Part shown: positions 5,159 through 6,528 of the stretch, in pieces
Layout of the letters: every line of letters starts with the position of its first letter
Position numbering within the stretch: position 1 is the first letter of the stretch
From: Oscillospiraceae bacterium
Lineage (GTDB): Bacteria; Bacillota; Clostridia; Oscillospirales; Oscillospiraceae
Reading direction: 5' to 3'
NCBI GenBank assembly: GCA_029009035.1
Contig: JAQXJQ010000077.1
Location: 1-6,528 of the forward strand
Length of the DNA stretch: 6,528 bases
Made by a program: the position numbers and the translations under genes
Notes under the pieces: generated by a model
The model's database searches: none
Told to the model about the DNA's origin: nothing
Seen by the model: the letters and a program-made list of their open reading frames with translations, nothing else

Positions 5159-6528
5159 CAAAACGAATTTTTCGCTCCATTCTGCTGGTGGCGCTGGCCG
5201 TCCTGCTCTCCTGCTTCGCCCTGTTTCTGGGGGTGCTGTATGAGTACTTCGGCAGCGTCCAGACCAAGCAGCTGAAAACCCAGCTCGCCTTTGCCGACCA
5301 GGGCGTGGAGGACCAGGGGCTTTCCTACCTGCAGGCGCTGGAACCCGACGGCTGCCGCCTCACCTGGGTGAACGGCGACGGACACGTGCTCTTTGACAGC
5401 TTCACCGACCCCGCCGGGATGGAGAACCACGCCCAGCGCGCGGAGATCCTGGAGGCCCTCTCCTCCGGCAGCGGCGAAAGCGCCCGCTATTCCTCCACGC
5501 TGACCGAGCAGACCCTCTACTTCGCCAAGCGGCTGTCGGACGGCACGGTGCTTCGCATTTCCGTGAGCCGGATGACCACCCTGTCTCTGGTGATGTCCAT
5601 GCTCCAGCCCCTGTTCGTGGTGCTGGCCATCGCCCTCATCCTCTCCGGGGTACTGGCCGCGCGGCTGTCCAAAAAGATCGTCCGACCCCTGGAGGCCATC
5701 AATTTTGACCGGCCGTTGGAAAACGATACTTACGAAGAGCTGTCCCCCATCCTCCACCGGATGGAACAGCAGCACGATCTCATCAAGGCGCAGAAGGCCC
5801 AGCTTCAGGAGCGCAGGCAGGAGTTCTACGCCGTCATCAGCAAGATGAACGAAGCTCTGGTGCTGCTCAACCCCCGGGGAGAGGTCCTCAGCATCAACCC
5901 CGCGGCAGAGCGGTTTTTCTCCGCCGACGGGGATTGCACGGGGCGGGACTTCATCACCGTGGAGCGCGCTCCGGAAGTGACCGCCGCCATCGACGATGCC
6001 CGGGAGAAGGGCTACGCGGAGGTGCAGATCAGCCGTCTGGGCCGGGAATACCTCCTCCGGGCCAGCCGGGTGGAGGAGTCCGGCGGCGGCGTCGTGCTGC
6101 TGGTCTTCGACATCACCGAGCGCTTCTTTGCCGAGCGCAACCGCCGGGAATTCACCGCCAATGTGTCCCATGAGCTGAAGACCCCCCTGCAGTCCATCAT
6201 GGGCAGCGCGGAGCTGCTGGAAAACGGTCTGGTAAAGCCGGAGGACACAGGGCGCTTCCTCGGCAATATCCGCAGGGAGGCCTCCCGTCTGGTGCTTCTC
6301 ATCGAGGATGTGCTCCGTCTGAGCCGTCTGGACGAGGGCGCTCCCATGCCCAGAGAGGATGTGGATATGCTGGACATCGCAGAGGAGATCGCGGATTCTC
6401 TGAAGCTCCAGGCTCAGGAAAAGCAGGTCACCGTTCAGGTCAGCGGCGAGCACTGTACCTTCCCCGGTGTCCGGGGGCTGGTGTTTGAGATCGTCCAGAA
6501 TCTGTGCAGCAACGCGGTGAAGTACAAT
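5155..6528 (+). CDS. phoR: PhoR-type membrane sensor histidine kinase, 3' end beyond window
   Basis: The frame is open from an ATG overlapping the regulator stop (ATGA) to the window edge, giving 458 residues without a stop. Seen in order: TM1 at about 6-29; an extracytoplasmic region of roughly 115 residues; TM2 near 150-169; a short linker (KKIVRPLEAI, then ENDTYEELSPIL) in place of a clear full HAMP; a glutamine-rich coiled stretch near 200-222; a PAS domain at about 222-325; and the H-box VSHELKTPLQSI with phosphoacceptor His339. The sequence breaks in the N-box (NLCSNAVKYN, key Asn453), so the G1, F and G2 ATP-binding boxes are not visible. Role by context: autophosphorylates when phosphate is low and transfers phosphate to the upstream regulator, held off by PhoU and Pst when phosphate is ample. 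The PAS domain is the likely PhoU contact, by analogy with other PhoR proteins. Confidence 0.92.
   Translation, partial: MTKRIFRSILLVALAVLLSCFALFLGVLYEYFGSVQTKQLKTQLAFADQGVEDQGLSYLQALEPDGCRLTWVNGDGHVLFDSFTDPAGMENHAQRAEILEALSSGSGESARYSSTLTEQTLYFAKRLSDGTVLRISVSRMTTLSLVMSMLQPLFVVLAIALILSGVLAARLSKKIVRPLEAINFDRPLENDTYEELSPILHRMEQQHDLIKAQKAQLQERRQEFYAVISKMNEALVLLNPRGEVLSINPAAERFFSADGDCTGRDFITVERAPEVTAAIDDAREKGYAEVQISRLGREYLLRASRVEESGGGVVLLVFDITERFFAERNRREFTANVSHELKTPLQSIMGSAELLENGLVKPEDTGRFLGNIRREASRLVLLIEDVLRLSRLDEGAPMPREDVDMLDIAEEIADSLKLQAQEKQVTVQVSGEHCTFPGVRGLVFEIVQNLCSNAVKYN

Noticed and set aside
5134..6453. 439-residue minus-strand open frame opposite phoR, the longest stop-bounded frame in the window
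   Set aside because: The + strand phoR frame has TM, PAS and H-box motifs in the right order, while the antisense product has none. Its length comes from codon bias.
1..6528. Mobile element, CRISPR array, tRNA or prophage signals
   Set aside because: No transposase or integrase motif, no regularly spaced repeats, no tRNA-like cloverleaf and no terminal repeat pair were found.

Overview
The window carries a high-affinity phosphate uptake and phosphate-sensing operon, all on the + strand: pstS, pstC, pstA, pstB, phoU, a PhoB/PhoP-type response regulator and a PhoR-type sensor kinase that runs off the right edge. The taxon is inferred from the DNA alone. The genes are GC-rich with strong G/C third positions, the Shine-Dalgarno sequences are purine-rich Gram-positive style, PstS is a short lipoprotein, and PhoR has the compact layout seen in Clostridia. 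Together these point to a GC-rich Clostridia, most likely an Oscillospiraceae-type gut bacterium. No taxonomic marker gene is present.

Layout. Positions 1 to about 345 hold no convincing gene. This stretch contains several perfect hairpins, one ending in a + strand U-tract and one shaped like a minus-strand terminator, and it may be a dispersed extragenic element. Positions 348-409 contain the likely control region: a TATAAT -10 box with a poor -35, and spaced TTTACA/TTGACC half-sites that look like a PhoP/PhoB box. The operon then follows: pstS (439-1248), a 68-nt gap with a strong hairpin, pstC (1317-2231), pstA (2236-3084), pstB (3081-3836), phoU (3837-4487), phoB (4484-5158) and phoR (5155 to the edge). 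From pstC onward the genes are nearly contiguous, with three ATGA overlaps and one stop directly abutting the next start, so translation is probably coupled.

How it works (family knowledge). PstS captures phosphate outside the membrane, PstC and PstA form the channel, and the PstB dimer supplies ATP-driven transport. The transporter reports phosphate supply through PhoU to PhoR, which sets the phosphorylation of PhoB. The putative Pho box ahead of pstS would make the operon, including its own regulators, positively autoregulated when phosphate is scarce. The genes themselves are conventional. The less explained parts are the upstream hairpin region, the promoter architecture and the pstS-pstC hairpin. 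I found no sign of a new defence, mobile or biosynthetic system.
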